Shown here: in pieces, positions 25,402 to 34,248 of the stretch | Position numbering within the stretch: the first letter of the stretch is position 1 | How the letters are laid out: each line of letters starts with the position of its first letter | Notes under the pieces: model-generated | What the model was told of the DNA's origin: nothing | Databases searched by the model: none | Seen by the model: only the letters and a program-made list of their open reading frames with translations | Translations under genes and position numbers: made by a program | Source: SM23-28-2 sp964512285 | GTDB lineage: Bacteria > Chloroflexota > Dehalococcoidia > SM23-28-2 | Direction of reading: 5' to 3' | Assembly (NCBI GenBank): GCA_964512285.1 | Contig: CAZEJO010000013.1 | Coordinates: 1-41,400, forward strand | Length of the DNA stretch: 41,400 nt

Positions 25402-26078
25402 TGCCACAGCGTGCGTTTCTCGCTACTGAGCCCCTCATCCGCTGGGGCTGGATATGGGACCACTTGGACGAGATCCGCACCCAAACGGTCGAACACTTCA
25501 TCCTTACGGGCATCGCCGTAGGCATAGGATTCGCCATCGCCATGGGGCTTTCGATAGTGGCCCTGCGGTTCCGGCGTACGTATGGTCCTGTCACCTGGGT
25601 GACGGGCGTCCTGTACACTATTCCGAGCCTGGCGCTGTTTGCTTTCCTGGTCCCGTATACGGGCCTGAGCACGCTCACGGCTGAGATCGGGCTGGTGACC
25701 TACACGCTCCTCATCCTGGTGCGCAACATCGTGGCCGGTATCGACGGCGTGTCGCCGGCGGTGCGCGAGGCGGCAGTTGGCATGGGCTACAGCCGTGCGC
25801 GCCTTTTCCTGGAGATCGAACTGCCGCTGGCCCTTCCGGTTATCGTAGCGGGTTTGCGGATCGCGACCGTGACGGTGGTCGGGCTTGTCACCGTCACCTC
25901 GATCATCGGGCAGGGTGGCCTGGGGCTGTTCATTCTGGACGGGCTGCGGCGTGACTTCTATACGCCGCTCATCGTCGGGTCGGTGCTTTCGGTAGCGCTC
26001 GCCGTCGTTATCGACGTGGCGTTGGCGGGTCTGGAGTGGCTGCTTTCGCCCTGGTCACGAGTAAGGACGGCGCGCTGA
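25401..26078 (+). CDS. OpuC-type osmoprotectant importer permease 1
   Basis: Inner-membrane permease (225 aa, ATG at 25401) of the osmoprotectant importer, related to OpuCB/YehY/W. Five to six hydrophobic segments are visible. The cytoplasmic EAA loop is VREAAVGMGYSRARLFLEIELPLA (within about residues 113-136), the contact site for the ATPase. The motif GQGGLGLFI near the C-terminus is typical of betaine permeases. It overlaps the ATPase gene by one base and the next permease by one base (TGATG at both junctions), indicating translational coupling. A GTG three bases earlier is an alternative start. Confidence 0.92.
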   Translation: MPQRAFLATEPLIRWGWIWDHLDEIRTQTVEHFILTGIAVGIGFAIAMGLSIVALRFRRTYGPVTWVTGVLYTIPSLALFAFLVPYTGLSTLTAEIGLVTYTLLILVRNIVAGIDGVSPAVREAAVGMGYSRARLFLEIELPLALPVIVAGLRIATVTVVGLVTVTSIIGQGGLGLFILDGLRRDFYTPLIVGSVLSVALAVVIDVALAGLEWLLSPWSRVRTAR

Positions 26079-26791
26079 TGGATCTGCTCGCCGATGTCCT
26101 CGCTTGGTTCACTGACCCGGACAACTGGCAGGGGTCGACAGGTATTCCCAACCGGACGCTGGAGCACATGCGGCTTTCGGCTCTCGCGATCGCAGTGGCT
26201 GCGACCGTGGCCGTGCCCTTGGGCGTGCTGTTGGGGCATAGCGGCCGGGGCGGCTTGATCGCGGTTTCGGTGGTGAACATCGGCCGGGCGATCCCGTCCT
26301 TCGCCGTCGTAGCGCTGGCGCTGCCGTTCTCGATTCGGGCGGGATTGGGCATTGGCTTCTGGCCCACGTTCCTGGCGCTGGTCCTTCTCGCCCTTCCGCC
26401 CATTTTCACGAACGCCTTCACGGCGATGCGAGGCGTGGGTGCCGAGGTGGTGGAGGCGGCGCGCGGAATGGGGATGAGGGAGCGAGAGGTGCTGCTTGAC
26501 ATCGAGCTGCCGCTTGCAGCGCCGCTCATACTCACGGGCATCCGGGTGGCTGCCGTGCAGGTGGTGGCGACTGCGACGCTCGGTGCGCTGGTTGGGTGGG
26601 GTGGTCTGGGACGCTACATCATCGATGGCTTCTCCGTTCAGGATAACGTGCGCGTGTTCGCCGGGGCGCTCCTCGTGGCCGCTTTGGCCATCTTGACAGA
26701 CATCGTGTTCGGCGTAATGGAGCGGATTCTGGCCGCACGTGGCGGGTTGCATGGCCGTCGCCCGTTTGCGAGAATGAAGCGTCCAGCATGA
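26078..26791 (+). CDS. OpuC-type osmoprotectant importer permease 2
   Basis: Second permease (237 aa) of the osmoprotectant importer, related to OpuCD. It has an N-terminal segment, a multi-pass core and the EAA loop VEAARGMGMREREVLLDIELP, plus GWGGLGRYI near the C-terminus. The ATG overlaps the stop of the first permease by one base. Two permeases of this class normally form a heterodimer with the ATPase. It is divergent in sequence from permease 1 beyond the core motifs. Confidence 0.92.
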   Translation: MDLLADVLAWFTDPDNWQGSTGIPNRTLEHMRLSALAIAVAATVAVPLGVLLGHSGRGGLIAVSVVNIGRAIPSFAVVALALPFSIRAGLGIGFWPTFLALVLLALPPIFTNAFTAMRGVGAEVVEAARGMGMREREVLLDIELPLAAPLILTGIRVAAVQVVATATLGALVGWGGLGRYIIDGFSVQDNVRVFAGALLVAALAILTDIVFGVMERILAARGGLHGRRPFARMKRPA

Positions 26792-26928
26792 ATGGACGAC
26801 GTTGGGAGTTGCTCTGCCAAGACTTTCTGCCGACGGACGGAGGCCCAGTTGGGCCCGGTTTGCTCGGGGGGAGCGGTGAGGCGCTCCAAGAGGGAACGGA
26901 ATCGACTCGGAAAGGAGGGGCACGACCG

Positions 26929-27846
26929 ATGCAGAAAGTACTGCGCGCGTTGGCCATCGTGGCAGTTCTGTTGTCGATCGCTCTGGTCGCCGTCGCTTGT
27001 GGTGATGACGGCGAGAAGGGTGGAAGAGAGGGGCCGAAGATCCGTGTGGGCGCCTTCGATTTCAGCGAGAGCCACATCTTGGCCGAGATCTACGCTCAGG
27101 GGCTTGAGGCCGAGGGCTACTCGGTGAGCACCGACAAGATCCTGCCCGGCAGCCCGAGGGAAATCATCAAGCCGGCGCTCGAGGCCGGGGAGCTCGATCT
27201 CGTTCCGGAATACGTGGGGACGCTGTTGACTTTCCTGGGCGGCGAGCCAACTTCGGACGGGGCGCAGAATCAGGCCGAAGCCAAGGAACTCTTCGAGGAA
27301 TCAGGCGTCACGCTGCTGGACATTGCCCCTGCCCAGGACACGAACGCCATCGTCGCGAACAAGGAGACAGCCGAGAAGTACAATCTGGAGAAGGTGAGTG
27401 ACCTGGAGCCTGTGGCGTCAGAGCTTCACTTCGCGGGCCCGCCTGAGTGCCCGGAGCGCGAGTTCTGCCTTATCGGGCTCAAGGAGTTGTACGGCATCGA
27501 GTTCGGGGAGTTCACGCCCCTCGACTTCGGGCCGCGCGTGACGGCTCTGGAGGAGGGCGCGGTCGACCTCGCGCTGCTGTTCAGCACCGATGCTCAGATT
27601 GCTGCCAAGGGCTTCGTGCTGCTGGAGGACGACAAGGGGCTCCAGCCCGCCGAGAACATAGCGCCGGCCATCCGCACCGACGTGCTGGACGCGTACGACG
27701 AGGATCTGGTGAACGTGCTGAACAGCCTGACAGCCAAGATCACCACGGAGGGGCTCACGGCGCTGAATATGAAGGTGCAGGTGGACAAGGAAGACCCGGA
27801 CGACGCGGCCGGCGAGTGGCTGCGGGAGAACGGCTTCATCGAGTAG
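26929..27846 (+). CDS. opuCC: OpuC-type osmoprotectant-binding lipoprotein
   Basis: Substrate-binding lipoprotein of the importer, 305 aa. The signal peptide ends in a lipobox (VAVAC, Cys about residue 24), so it is lipid-anchored outside the membrane. The mature protein has the QAT-family blocks: VGAFDFSESHILAEIY, LDLVPEYVGTLLTFLGG and LGL-type segments with GFVLLEDDKGLQPAENIAP. The start at 26929 has an AAAGGAGGGG site; the frame runs open upstream to the preceding gene's end. It closes the operon about 140 bases after the second permease. Confidence 0.92.
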   Translation: MQKVLRALAIVAVLLSIALVAVACGDDGEKGGREGPKIRVGAFDFSESHILAEIYAQGLEAEGYSVSTDKILPGSPREIIKPALEAGELDLVPEYVGTLLTFLGGEPTSDGAQNQAEAKELFEESGVTLLDIAPAQDTNAIVANKETAEKYNLEKVSDLEPVASELHFAGPPECPEREFCLIGLKELYGIEFGEFTPLDFGPRVTALEEGAVDLALLFSTDAQIAAKGFVLLEDDKGLQPAENIAPAIRTDVLDAYDEDLVNVLNSLTAKITTEGLTALNMKVQVDKEDPDDAAGEWLRENGFIE

Positions 27847-27866
27847 CGTGCCGGTCGGCGTACGGC

Positions 27867-28005
27867 TTAGGGTTTTTCGCCAATGACCAGAGAGGTGTAG
27901 GCGGGCGGCGGCAGGCTCTTAACCTCCAGAGGTGCGAAACCAGCCTCTTCCATGAGGCGCGTGATCTCTTCGCCTGAATAGGACTGTCCCCCAAGGCGCT
28001 TGACT
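27867..28005 (-). pseudogene. 3' remnant of a methyltransferase gene
   Basis: On the minus strand this reads about 41 residues ending in a stop: GGQSYSGEEITRLMEEAG then FAPLEVKSLPPPAYTSLVIGEKP. That pattern (YSxEE...L.EAGF......LP.P...SLVIG.K) is the C-terminal end of class I O-methyltransferases. No start codon, SAM-binding motif or upstream part is present, and the promoter of the next gene begins where homology ends. It is a leftover of a deleted or rearranged gene. Confidence 0.55.
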
Positions 28006-28028
28006 GGCGGTGGGTTCCTTCCTATAGT
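28000..28028 (+). promoter_or_regulatory. Promoter of the SDR gene
   Basis: TTGACT (28000-28005) and TATAGT (28023-28028), each 5 of 6 matches, are 17 bases apart. The ATG is 45 bases downstream. One of the best promoter matches in the window. Confidence 0.6.
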
Positions 28029-28072
28029 CGCAGCGACACTGCGGCTTCTTCGAGTGCAATGGGGGTGCGAGG

Positions 28073-28875
28073 ATGTACGATCTCAAGGGAAAGGTAGCTA
28101 TCGTTACGGGGGCCGGCCGCAAGCTGGGCATTGGTCGGGCCATAGCGCTCAGGCTGGCGCGAGAGGGGGCCGATGTGGCGGTGGCCGACATCTGCCGCGA
28201 GTTCGAGGAGTTTCCCGACTACGGCCTGGGCATGTGGGATGGTCTGAAGAGCACGGCCGATGAGATCAGCGCCCTGGGCGTGCGCGGACTGCCGCTGAAG
28301 GTGGACGTGACGGACAGCCAGGCGGTGGACAAGATGGTGGCCCAGACCATGGACGCCTTCGGGCACATCGACATTCTGGTGAACAACGCCGGTGGTGTCG
28401 TGGCGCCGATGGTCGTGCTGTGGATGGAGGAGGCGGCTTGGAGCAAGACCCTGGCCATCAACGCGACAGGGGCGTTTCTCTGCTCGCAGCGGGTGGCGCG
28501 GACGATGATCGCCCGCCGGGAAGGGGGAAAGATCATCAACATCGCCTCCATTGCCGGCAAGGGGCGGTCGCCGGCGCTGGCGGCCTACTGCGCGGCCAAG
28601 GCGGCTGTTCTGGCCTTGACGAGGGTCCTGGCGTACGAGCTGGCGGCAAGTGGCATCCAGGTGAACGCTGTCTGCCCGGGAGAGGTGGACACCGATCTTC
28701 AGCGATGGGGCTGGCAGGTGGAGGCGAACTTCCGGGGCGTGCCCTACGACAAGGTCGTCGGTGAGGAGATCGAGCAGATCCCTCTGGGCAGACTGGAGAC
28801 GACCGACGACGTAGCGAACCTGGTAGCTTTCCTGGCCTCCGACCAGTCGGACTACATGACCGGCCAGGCCATCAA
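28073..28875 (+). CDS. SDR-family dehydrogenase (3' end lost in gap)
   Basis: Classical short-chain dehydrogenase/reductase, NAD(P)-dependent. The glycine motif is TGAGRKLGIG (residues 12-21), the NNAG structural motif is present, the catalytic Ser is in INIASIAG, and the Tyr-Lys pair is YCAAK. It ends with FLASDQSDYMTGQAI, after which normally only about 10-15 residues (VxGG...) remain, and these fall in the N run at 28876. Continuation of this frame past the Ns is artefact. The N-terminal DICREFEEFPDYGLG insert near residues 45-60 is longer than in most relatives. The substrate is unknown. Confidence 0.88.
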
Positions 28876-28975
28876 NNNNNNNNNNNNNNNNNNNNNNNNN
28901 NNNNNNNNNNNNNNNNNNNNNNNNNNNNNNNNNNNNNNNNNNNNNNNNNNNNNNNNNNNNNNNNNNNNNNNNNNN
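28876..28975. other. Assembly gap of 100 Ns
   Basis: Exactly 100 Ns, the standard placeholder for a scaffold gap of unknown length. It hides the end of the SDR gene, the start of the hydroxyacid dehydrogenase gene, and possibly further genes. Confidence 0.98.
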
Positions 28976-28977
28976 TG

Positions 28978-29901
28978 GTGGATGCGGACTTTCGAGCCAC
29001 CAGCAGCCGCCACGAGGATGAACTGATCGACAACCTCAGGGACGCCGATGTGGTGCTGGTGAACATGGCACCCATTACCCGTCGAGTCATGGAGAACTTG
29101 CGTCGTTGTCGTGCTGTGGTGCGCTATGGCGTTGGTGTGGACAACGTAGACCTAGAGGCGGCCAGCGAATGCGGGATCGTGGTCGCGCACGTGGTGGATT
29201 TCTGCACCGAGGAGGTCTCCAACCATGCCCTGCTACTCCTTCTGGCCTGCGCCAAACGTCTGCTGCCTCTGGATCGGGGCGTGCGCGAGGGCCGTTGGCC
29301 TGGTGGGTCTCTGCGGGAACTGTCACCGATCTTCGGGCAGACGTTGGGCATTGTGGGGTTAGGCAGCATCGGTCGGGTCCTGGCGCGCAAGGCACGGGCA
29401 CTAGGTCTGCAAATCGTTGCCTACGATCCCTATGCCGAACCCAGGGCGGCAGAGGAGGGTAACGTTCGGCTGTGTTCCTTAAAGGAGCTTTTGCAGCAGT
29501 CGGATTACGTGTCGGTGAACGCACCGCTGACAGCGGAGACTCACCACCTCATCGGGGCCGAAGAATTGGGCCTGATGAAGCCGACGGCTGTTCTCATTAA
29601 CACAGCGCGGGGAGCGCTGGTGGACGAGAAGGCGCTGGTGGAGGCCCTGCGCAGCGGCCGCATCGCTGCGGCTGGCCTCGACGTGTTCGAGGAAGAGCCT
29701 CTTCCCCCCGACAGTGCGTTGCGGCGGCTGGAGAACGTTGTCCTGACGCCCCATAGCGCCGGCTTCTCGGAAGCGTCTGCGAGGAAGGTAAGGGTGGAGG
29801 TGGGAAAGGCGGCGGCCGATGTGCTGGCTGGTCGCTGGCCCAAGCAGGTGGCTAACCCCAGCGTTCGGCCTCGGGTGGAGCTAGCTCCTCGCCAGAGCTG
29901 A
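28978..29901 (+). CDS. D-2-hydroxyacid dehydrogenase (5' end lost in gap)
   Basis: NAD-dependent D-isomer 2-hydroxyacid dehydrogenase of the SerA/CtBP type; about 307 aa remain. The NAD-binding motif is GLGSIG, the catalytic Arg lies in NTARGALVDE, the Glu in FEEEPLP, and the His in TPHSAG. The first 15-25 residues are missing because of the N gap, so the true start is upstream of 28976. No ACT domain follows, unlike many phosphoglycerate dehydrogenases, so the substrate may be another hydroxyacid or glyoxylate-type keto acid. It is followed after 37 bases by another dehydrogenase gene, probably in one operon. Confidence 0.9.
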   Translation: MDADFRATSSRHEDELIDNLRDADVVLVNMAPITRRVMENLRRCRAVVRYGVGVDNVDLEAASECGIVVAHVVDFCTEEVSNHALLLLLACAKRLLPLDRGVREGRWPGGSLRELSPIFGQTLGIVGLGSIGRVLARKARALGLQIVAYDPYAEPRAAEEGNVRLCSLKELLQQSDYVSVNAPLTAETHHLIGAEELGLMKPTAVLINTARGALVDEKALVEALRSGRIAAAGLDVFEEEPLPPDSALRRLENVVLTPHSAGFSEASARKVRVEVGKAAADVLAGRWPKQVANPSVRPRVELAPRQS

Positions 29902-29938
29902 CCGCCGCCGCTGGAGTTAGCGTCTGCAGGAGGAAGCC

Positions 29939-30826
29939 ATGACAGAACGCATCGGTTTCATTGGGCTGGGCATCATGGGGCGGCCGATGGCGCGCAATCT
30001 CCTGAAGGCCGGCTATCCCCTCACAGTGTGGAATCGCAGCCGGCCAGGCATCGACGAGCTGGTGGGAGCGGGCGCGGCCGAGGCCTCCTGCCCGCGGGAG
30101 GTGGCTGAACGCTCCGATGTCGTCATAACGATGGTGTCCGACTCGCCGGATGTGGAGCAGGTGGCCCTCGGCCCAGGCGGTATCATCGAGGCGGCGCGAC
30201 CGGGACTGGTCATGATCGACATGTCCACCATCTCGCCGGAGGTGACGCGCCGCATCGCCGACCGATTGGGCGAGGCCTGCATCGAGATGCTGGATGCGCC
30301 GGTCAGCGGCGGCGACAAGGGCGCCATCGCCGGCACGCTCTCGATCATGGTCGGCGGGTCAGAGGCCACGCTGGCGCGCTGTCGTCCCATCCTGGAGGCG
30401 ATGGGTCAGACCATCACCTACTGCGGCCGCAGCGGCGCTGGCCAGACGGTCAAGCTCTGCAACCAGATCGTCGGTGGGCTGAACAACCTGGCCATGTGCG
30501 AGGCGCTCGTCTTTGCCGCCAAGGCGGGGGTGAACCCGAGGACGATGATCGAGGCGGTGAGCGGGGGCGCCTGCACTTCGTGGGCGATCCAGAACCTGGC
30601 GCCCAAGGTGGTCGAGCGCGACTTTGCTCCCGGCTTCAAGGTGGCTCACCAGCAGAAAGACCTGCGGCTGGCACTGGAGGAGGCGGACAAGCGCTCGCTG
30701 CCGCTGCCGGGGACAGGCCTGGTGCACCAGCTGTTCGCCGCTGTGGAGGCCGATGGCCTGGGCGGTGAGGGCATCCAGAGCCTGGTGAAAACTCTGGAGA
30801 AGCTGGCCGGCGTGCAGGTTCAGTAG
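29939..30826 (+). CDS. 3-hydroxyisobutyrate/tartronate semialdehyde-type dehydrogenase (GarR family)
   Basis: Beta-hydroxyacid dehydrogenase of 295 aa. The N-terminal NAD(P) motif is IGFIGLGIMGRPMARN, the substrate-binding block is DAPVSGGDKGAIAGTLSIM, and the catalytic lysine lies in GQTVKLCNQ. This fits 2-hydroxy-3-oxopropionate reductase, 3-hydroxyisobutyrate dehydrogenase or glyoxylate/succinic semialdehyde reductases, which are hard to separate by eye. A GGAGGA site precedes the ATG. With the upstream hydroxyacid dehydrogenase and SDR it may form a small organic-acid catabolic operon. Confidence 0.9.
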   Translation: MTERIGFIGLGIMGRPMARNLLKAGYPLTVWNRSRPGIDELVGAGAAEASCPREVAERSDVVITMVSDSPDVEQVALGPGGIIEAARPGLVMIDMSTISPEVTRRIADRLGEACIEMLDAPVSGGDKGAIAGTLSIMVGGSEATLARCRPILEAMGQTITYCGRSGAGQTVKLCNQIVGGLNNLAMCEALVFAAKAGVNPRTMIEAVSGGACTSWAIQNLAPKVVERDFAPGFKVAHQQKDLRLALEEADKRSLPLPGTGLVHQLFAAVEADGLGGEGIQSLVKTLEKLAGVQVQ

Positions 30827-30875
30827 CGCGGGCAGGGGTGAGGGAAGGCGCGGGCGCTTGGCACTCGCTGGAGGC

Positions 30876-32120
30876 CTACTCGACGTCCAGTTCCGCTTCG
30901 GGGAGAGTCTGGGCGAACTCTGTGGTCAGGACGTAGCTGGCGCCTTCGTCGCCGTTCAGATAGTAGTCGAAGAAGGCGGTCGCGAAGAGGCGGGTTAGCT
31001 CGCGCTGACGGTCTCCGGGCAGCGTCTGGGCAAAGGACTCAGCCTCCGGGCAGGCGGTGAAATCGGCGCCAGTCGCTTGTATGATTCGTATGCCATCCTC
31101 GAGGAAGGTCTCTCCGCCACTGCTCTCCAACGTGCCGGGCGGAGGGTCTCCCATATCGGTGTCGGCAAACCGCATGTGGTTGCCGCCCACAAGCGTCAGC
31201 AGGTACTTCGGCGGATTGGCGGCGTCGTAAGCCTGACGAGCGCTCTCGAAGGTCACTACCTGGTCGTCGGTTCCCCCGGCGACGAGGAGAGGGGTGTCAG
31301 AGTCCTCGTAGGTTTGGCTGCCGATCAGGCACGCAGGTGGGGCAAGAGGCATGGCCGCTTTCACTCGCGGATCAGCCAGGGGGCCGAAAGTGGCCAGAAT
31401 CGTCGTCATGCCTCCCAGGGAGTGGCCAGTGAGGCCGATGGCCGATTCGTCTATGGCGCCCTCGAATTGGTTGCCCGGCTCATCGGCGAAGCCCAGGAAG
31501 CTGTCGATCAGGAAGCTCACGTCGCCGGGCTGGTTGAGGACATCGCCCACCCTGGGGCCGCCGGGGGCTAAGCCGTTGCTCAGCGGGTAGTCAGGCGAGA
31601 TGACGATATAGCCGTGGCTGGCCAGATGGGCTGTGGAGGAAACTGACTGTCGGCGGACGCCCGTGAGGCCATGGCTGAAGACGATCAGAGGGTAGGGTGC
31701 CTGCGAGAGGTCCAAGGGAGCATCGCGAATCTCAACCGGTTCCGTTCTGCCCTCCGCTGGGTACCACACTTCGGTGACCAGAGTGCGGCTGTCGGCGCCG
31801 GCATAGGAGCCGTTGGCGTCGGTGGTCCGCGATTCGTCCACGAGAGTCAGGGTTGACACGCCCACCGCGAAGGGGCCGCGCTCGCTCAGTTCCTGCGGGG
31901 CAACAGTGGGGACGGCGGTGGCAACGGAGGTAGCGCTGGCAACGGAGGTAGCGCTGGCAACGGGGGTAGCAGTGGCAACGGAGGTGGCGGTGGCAGGTGG
32001 GCCCGCATCCTCGCCGCCGCAGCCAACCGCTAGTAGGGCTGCCAGGGCAAAAGCCGCGATGGTCGGCAGAGCCACGCGCAGCAGGGGCAGTTGTCTCCAG
32101 TCGGGTGCTATCTTGCTCAT
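30876..32120 (-). CDS. Lipoprotein alpha/beta hydrolase (PAF acetylhydrolase-like)
   Basis: Exported esterase-like protein of 414 aa. A lipobox (LLAVGC, Cys34) makes it a lipoprotein. Residues about 43-75 are a low-complexity Ala-Thr-Ser-Val linker encoded by an 18-base tandem repeat. The alpha/beta hydrolase core has the oxyanion stretch VFSHGLTG, the nucleophile S234 in GHSLGG, an Asp in GGTDDQV, and a His in GGNHMRF. It resembles the platelet-activating factor acetylhydrolase/dienelactone hydrolase group. Esterase activity is likely but the substrate is unknown. Confidence 0.85.
   Translation of the reverse strand: MSKIAPDWRQLPLLRVALPTIAAFALAALLAVGCGGEDAGPPATATSVATATPVASATSVASATSVATAVPTVAPQELSERGPFAVGVSTLTLVDESRTTDANGSYAGADSRTLVTEVWYPAEGRTEPVEIRDAPLDLSQAPYPLIVFSHGLTGVRRQSVSSTAHLASHGYIVISPDYPLSNGLAPGGPRVGDVLNQPGDVSFLIDSFLGFADEPGNQFEGAIDESAIGLTGHSLGGMTTILATFGPLADPRVKAAMPLAPPACLIGSQTYEDSDTPLLVAGGTDDQVVTFESARQAYDAANPPKYLLTLVGGNHMRFADTDMGDPPPGTLESSGGETFLEDGIRIIQATGADFTACPEAESFAQTLPGDRQRELTRLFATAFFDYYLNGDEGASYVLTTEFAQTLPEAELDVE
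31921..31992. repeat. 18-base tandem repeat in the hydrolase linker
   Basis: Four units of 18 bases starting gcaacggaggtagcgctg; the first two are identical and the last two have a few changes. On the coding (minus) strand they encode Ala/Thr/Ser/Val-rich linker repeats. Confidence 0.75.
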
Positions 32121-32248
32121 CGTTTGCGGTCTCCAATGACGGGATCGATGCCGATCGGGCGAGCCAAGCTGGCAACGCTGGAGAGATCATCTCCAGCCAC
32201 GGCTCCGTTGTCAAGCGTGCCCTCGCTTGACATGGCTTGCCTGGCCAG

Positions 32249-33214
32249 CTAGCGGATGGCGGCGTTCAGGCGCTCGCGGATCTGAGTCGCTTCGTCGACG
32301 ATTCGGTCGATGAGCTCCTTGACGGTCGGGACGTCGTGGATGAGGCCGATCGCCTGACCGGCGCTGGCCAGTTGGGAATCCATCTTGCCGTCGTCGAAGA
32401 CGGCGCCTCCCTGTCCGGCTATGACGGGGATCAACTGTTCCAGGGTGGCTCCCTGAGCCTCCATCTCCATCACCTTGGCGGACACGGCGTTCTTGATCAC
32501 GCGCGACGGGTTCTTGATGGACTTCATGAGGTAGGCGGTGTCTGTCTCCGCGGCGTTGACCAGCCAATCCTTCCAGCTGGGGTGGCCGCGGCATTCCTTG
32601 GTGGCCATGAAGCGGGTGCCCATGAGGACGGCGTCGGCGCCCAAGGCCAGGGCGGCCACGAGGCCACGGCCATCGGCGAAGCCGCCGCTGGCTACCACCG
32701 GTATGCTGACCGCGTCCACGGTCGCGGGGACCATGACCAGCGTGGTTACCTCGTCCATGCCGGGGTGGCCGCCGCACTCGTGTCCGACCACGCAGACGGC
32801 GTCGCAGCCGAGGCGCTCGACGGTGCGAGCGTATTTGACCCCCGGCACTTTGTGCATCACCTTCACGCCGCCGGCATGCAGCGGCTTGACGATCGCCTCC
32901 GGACTGTGACCGGAGGTCTCGACCACCGGTATCTTCTCCTCGCAGGCGATCTCCACCCAGGCCTCGATGGGCTGGGGGCGCAGGGCAGGGAACAGGTTGA
33001 TGTTGAGGCCGATCGGGCCGTCGGTCAGGTCGCGGGCCTTGCGGATCTCGGCGCGCAGGTCGTCCACGTTCTCGAAGGTGGCTCCTACAATGAAGCCGAG
33101 GCCACCGGCGTTGGCCACTGCTGCTACTAGCTCGGCTCGACCGATCCAGTACATGCCGCCGCAGATAATCGGGTACTTGATGTCGAAGAGCTCGGTGATC
33201 CTTGTCCGAAACAT
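32249..33214 (-). CDS. Nitronate monooxygenase family flavoprotein
   Basis: FMN-dependent TIM-barrel protein of 321 aa related to nitronate monooxygenase (2-nitropropane dioxygenase) and enoyl-ACP reductase FabK. Features visible: PIICGGMYWIGRAELVAAVA at the N-terminus, the active-site HECGGHPG, and the FMN phosphate-binding ASGGFADGRG and GADAVLMGTRF. The start at 33214 has an AAGGAG site; an upstream Met at 33259 lacks homology support. Family members oxidise nitronates such as propionate-3-nitronate or act as quinone reductases; which applies here is open. The reading at 32211-33320 in another frame is a shadow. Confidence 0.88.
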   Translation of the reverse strand: MFRTRITELFDIKYPIICGGMYWIGRAELVAAVANAGGLGFIVGATFENVDDLRAEIRKARDLTDGPIGLNINLFPALRPQPIEAWVEIACEEKIPVVETSGHSPEAIVKPLHAGGVKVMHKVPGVKYARTVERLGCDAVCVVGHECGGHPGMDEVTTLVMVPATVDAVSIPVVASGGFADGRGLVAALALGADAVLMGTRFMATKECRGHPSWKDWLVNAAETDTAYLMKSIKNPSRVIKNAVSAKVMEMEAQGATLEQLIPVIAGQGGAVFDDGKMDSQLASAGQAIGLIHDVPTVKELIDRIVDEATQIRERLNAAIR

Positions 33215-33348
33215 GGCGCAGCTCCTTTCGTGCAGAGGCCGGTGCTCGTTGTTTATCACAAGTGTTGGCGTCTGACAAGGGGCGGCTAGTGGGAGGTGAG
33301 TAGCTATCGGTGGGGGTCAAGCGTCTATAGAGTAGGGCGCTTATTGAT

Positions 33349-34059
33349 ATGCCGTGGTTTCGAGATAAGAAGCGTATTCCGGTAGGCCGCAGGAGCGGGC
33401 TGGAACGGGACTGGGACTGGTCATGGGAGCCGCCGGAGCCCGAGAGGGCCCGCTGGCGACGGTGGCTGTGGGTCGTTGGGGCGATCGTGGCCGTCGCAGC
33501 GGTGGCTGTGGTGGTGGGCCTGACGCTGGCCTTCGTCCTCGGCGGAGGAGGTGGCCCTTCGGACGAGGATGAGGGAGTCCTCCCATATGCCGCAATCGTG
33601 GGCAGTATTTCGGTAACGCTTCAGGACGGCCGGCCGGCGGCGGCGGTCATATTCGAAGACAAGTGCGACGCCTACCTGGTGGTGGGGCAGGAGGAAGGCC
33701 CGCCACGTCTGCCCGACGGCGACTACTTCTTCCAGGTGACCGACGTGTCCGGCGAAACGCTCCTCTCCAGCGATGAGGTGAGGTTGCGCCAGTTTCGGGT
33801 GGCCGATAGTGTCATCGAGGGCGTATCGGGGCAGGGGAACCACACAGTCTGGGTTAATAGCCTCAGCAGCGCTGCTAGCGTGCAGCTCTGTCCCTACGCT
33901 GACAGCCCGGGATCGTCGGGTATGTACCAGGTTTGGGTGACTCGGGTCGAGCACTTCGAGGGGGATGTGGAGGTGGTGGACTCATTCGCCGGCGATTTTC
34001 ACGGCTTTCTTGCCAGCCGCTCGGCGAAGGCGCTGTTCGGCGTCAGCCCGGCGAGATAG
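33349..34059 (+). CDS. Single-pass membrane protein with extracellular beta domain, unknown
   Basis: Protein of 236 aa. A basic, Trp-rich N-terminus (residues 1-38) is followed by one hydrophobic segment (about 39-67, LWVVGAIVAVAA...) and a Gly-rich hinge, so the rest is likely outside the cell. The C-terminal part has the block LPDGDYFFQVTDVSGETLLSS and SVQLCPYADSP, which resembles secreted repeat-type proteins of Chloroflexota in which such domains bind a 'choice of anchor'. I do not recognise a function. The ribosome-binding site is weak, so the start is uncertain. Confidence 0.65.
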   Translation: MPWFRDKKRIPVGRRSGLERDWDWSWEPPEPERARWRRWLWVVGAIVAVAAVAVVVGLTLAFVLGGGGGPSDEDEGVLPYAAIVGSISVTLQDGRPAAAVIFEDKCDAYLVVGQEEGPPRLPDGDYFFQVTDVSGETLLSSDEVRLRQFRVADSVIEGVSGQGNHTVWVNSLSSAASVQLCPYADSPGSSGMYQVWVTRVEHFEGDVEVVDSFAGDFHGFLASRSAKALFGVSPAR

Positions 34060-34116
34060 ATCGTGAGGGCTGAGAATCACTTGTCACGCTGCCTCTTGGG
34101 CTAAGGGAGGCTTCCC

Positions 34117-34145
34117 TTGCCAACCCTCGCGCTTGCGAGTAGGCT
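34117..34145 (+). promoter_or_regulatory. Promoter of the PD-(D/E)XK-like gene
   Basis: TTGCCA (34117-34122) is 17 bases from TAGGCT (34140-34145). The spacer (accctcgcgcttgcgag) is nearly the same as that of the promoter at 15230, so the whole box is a conserved element in this genome. Confidence 0.45.
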
Positions 34146-34248
34146 AGGGGCAGCATTGGCTAGCTGGTTCATATAGTAGGATTCGCTGGCGTGTAGGCTG
34201 CTTGGCTCGGCGCGCGTGCGGTGACGTGAGCGAAGGAGGAAGAACAGC

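Noticed and set aside
25958..26923. Long minus-strand open frame opposite the second osmoprotectant permease
   Set aside because: Low-complexity basic translation without hydrophobic or catalytic motifs; the permease frame is conserved and coupled.
28073..29026. One long coding frame running from the SDR through the N run
   Set aside because: The codons after the gap are in a different frame from the hydroxyacid dehydrogenase and match nothing; the fusion is an effect of reading Ns.
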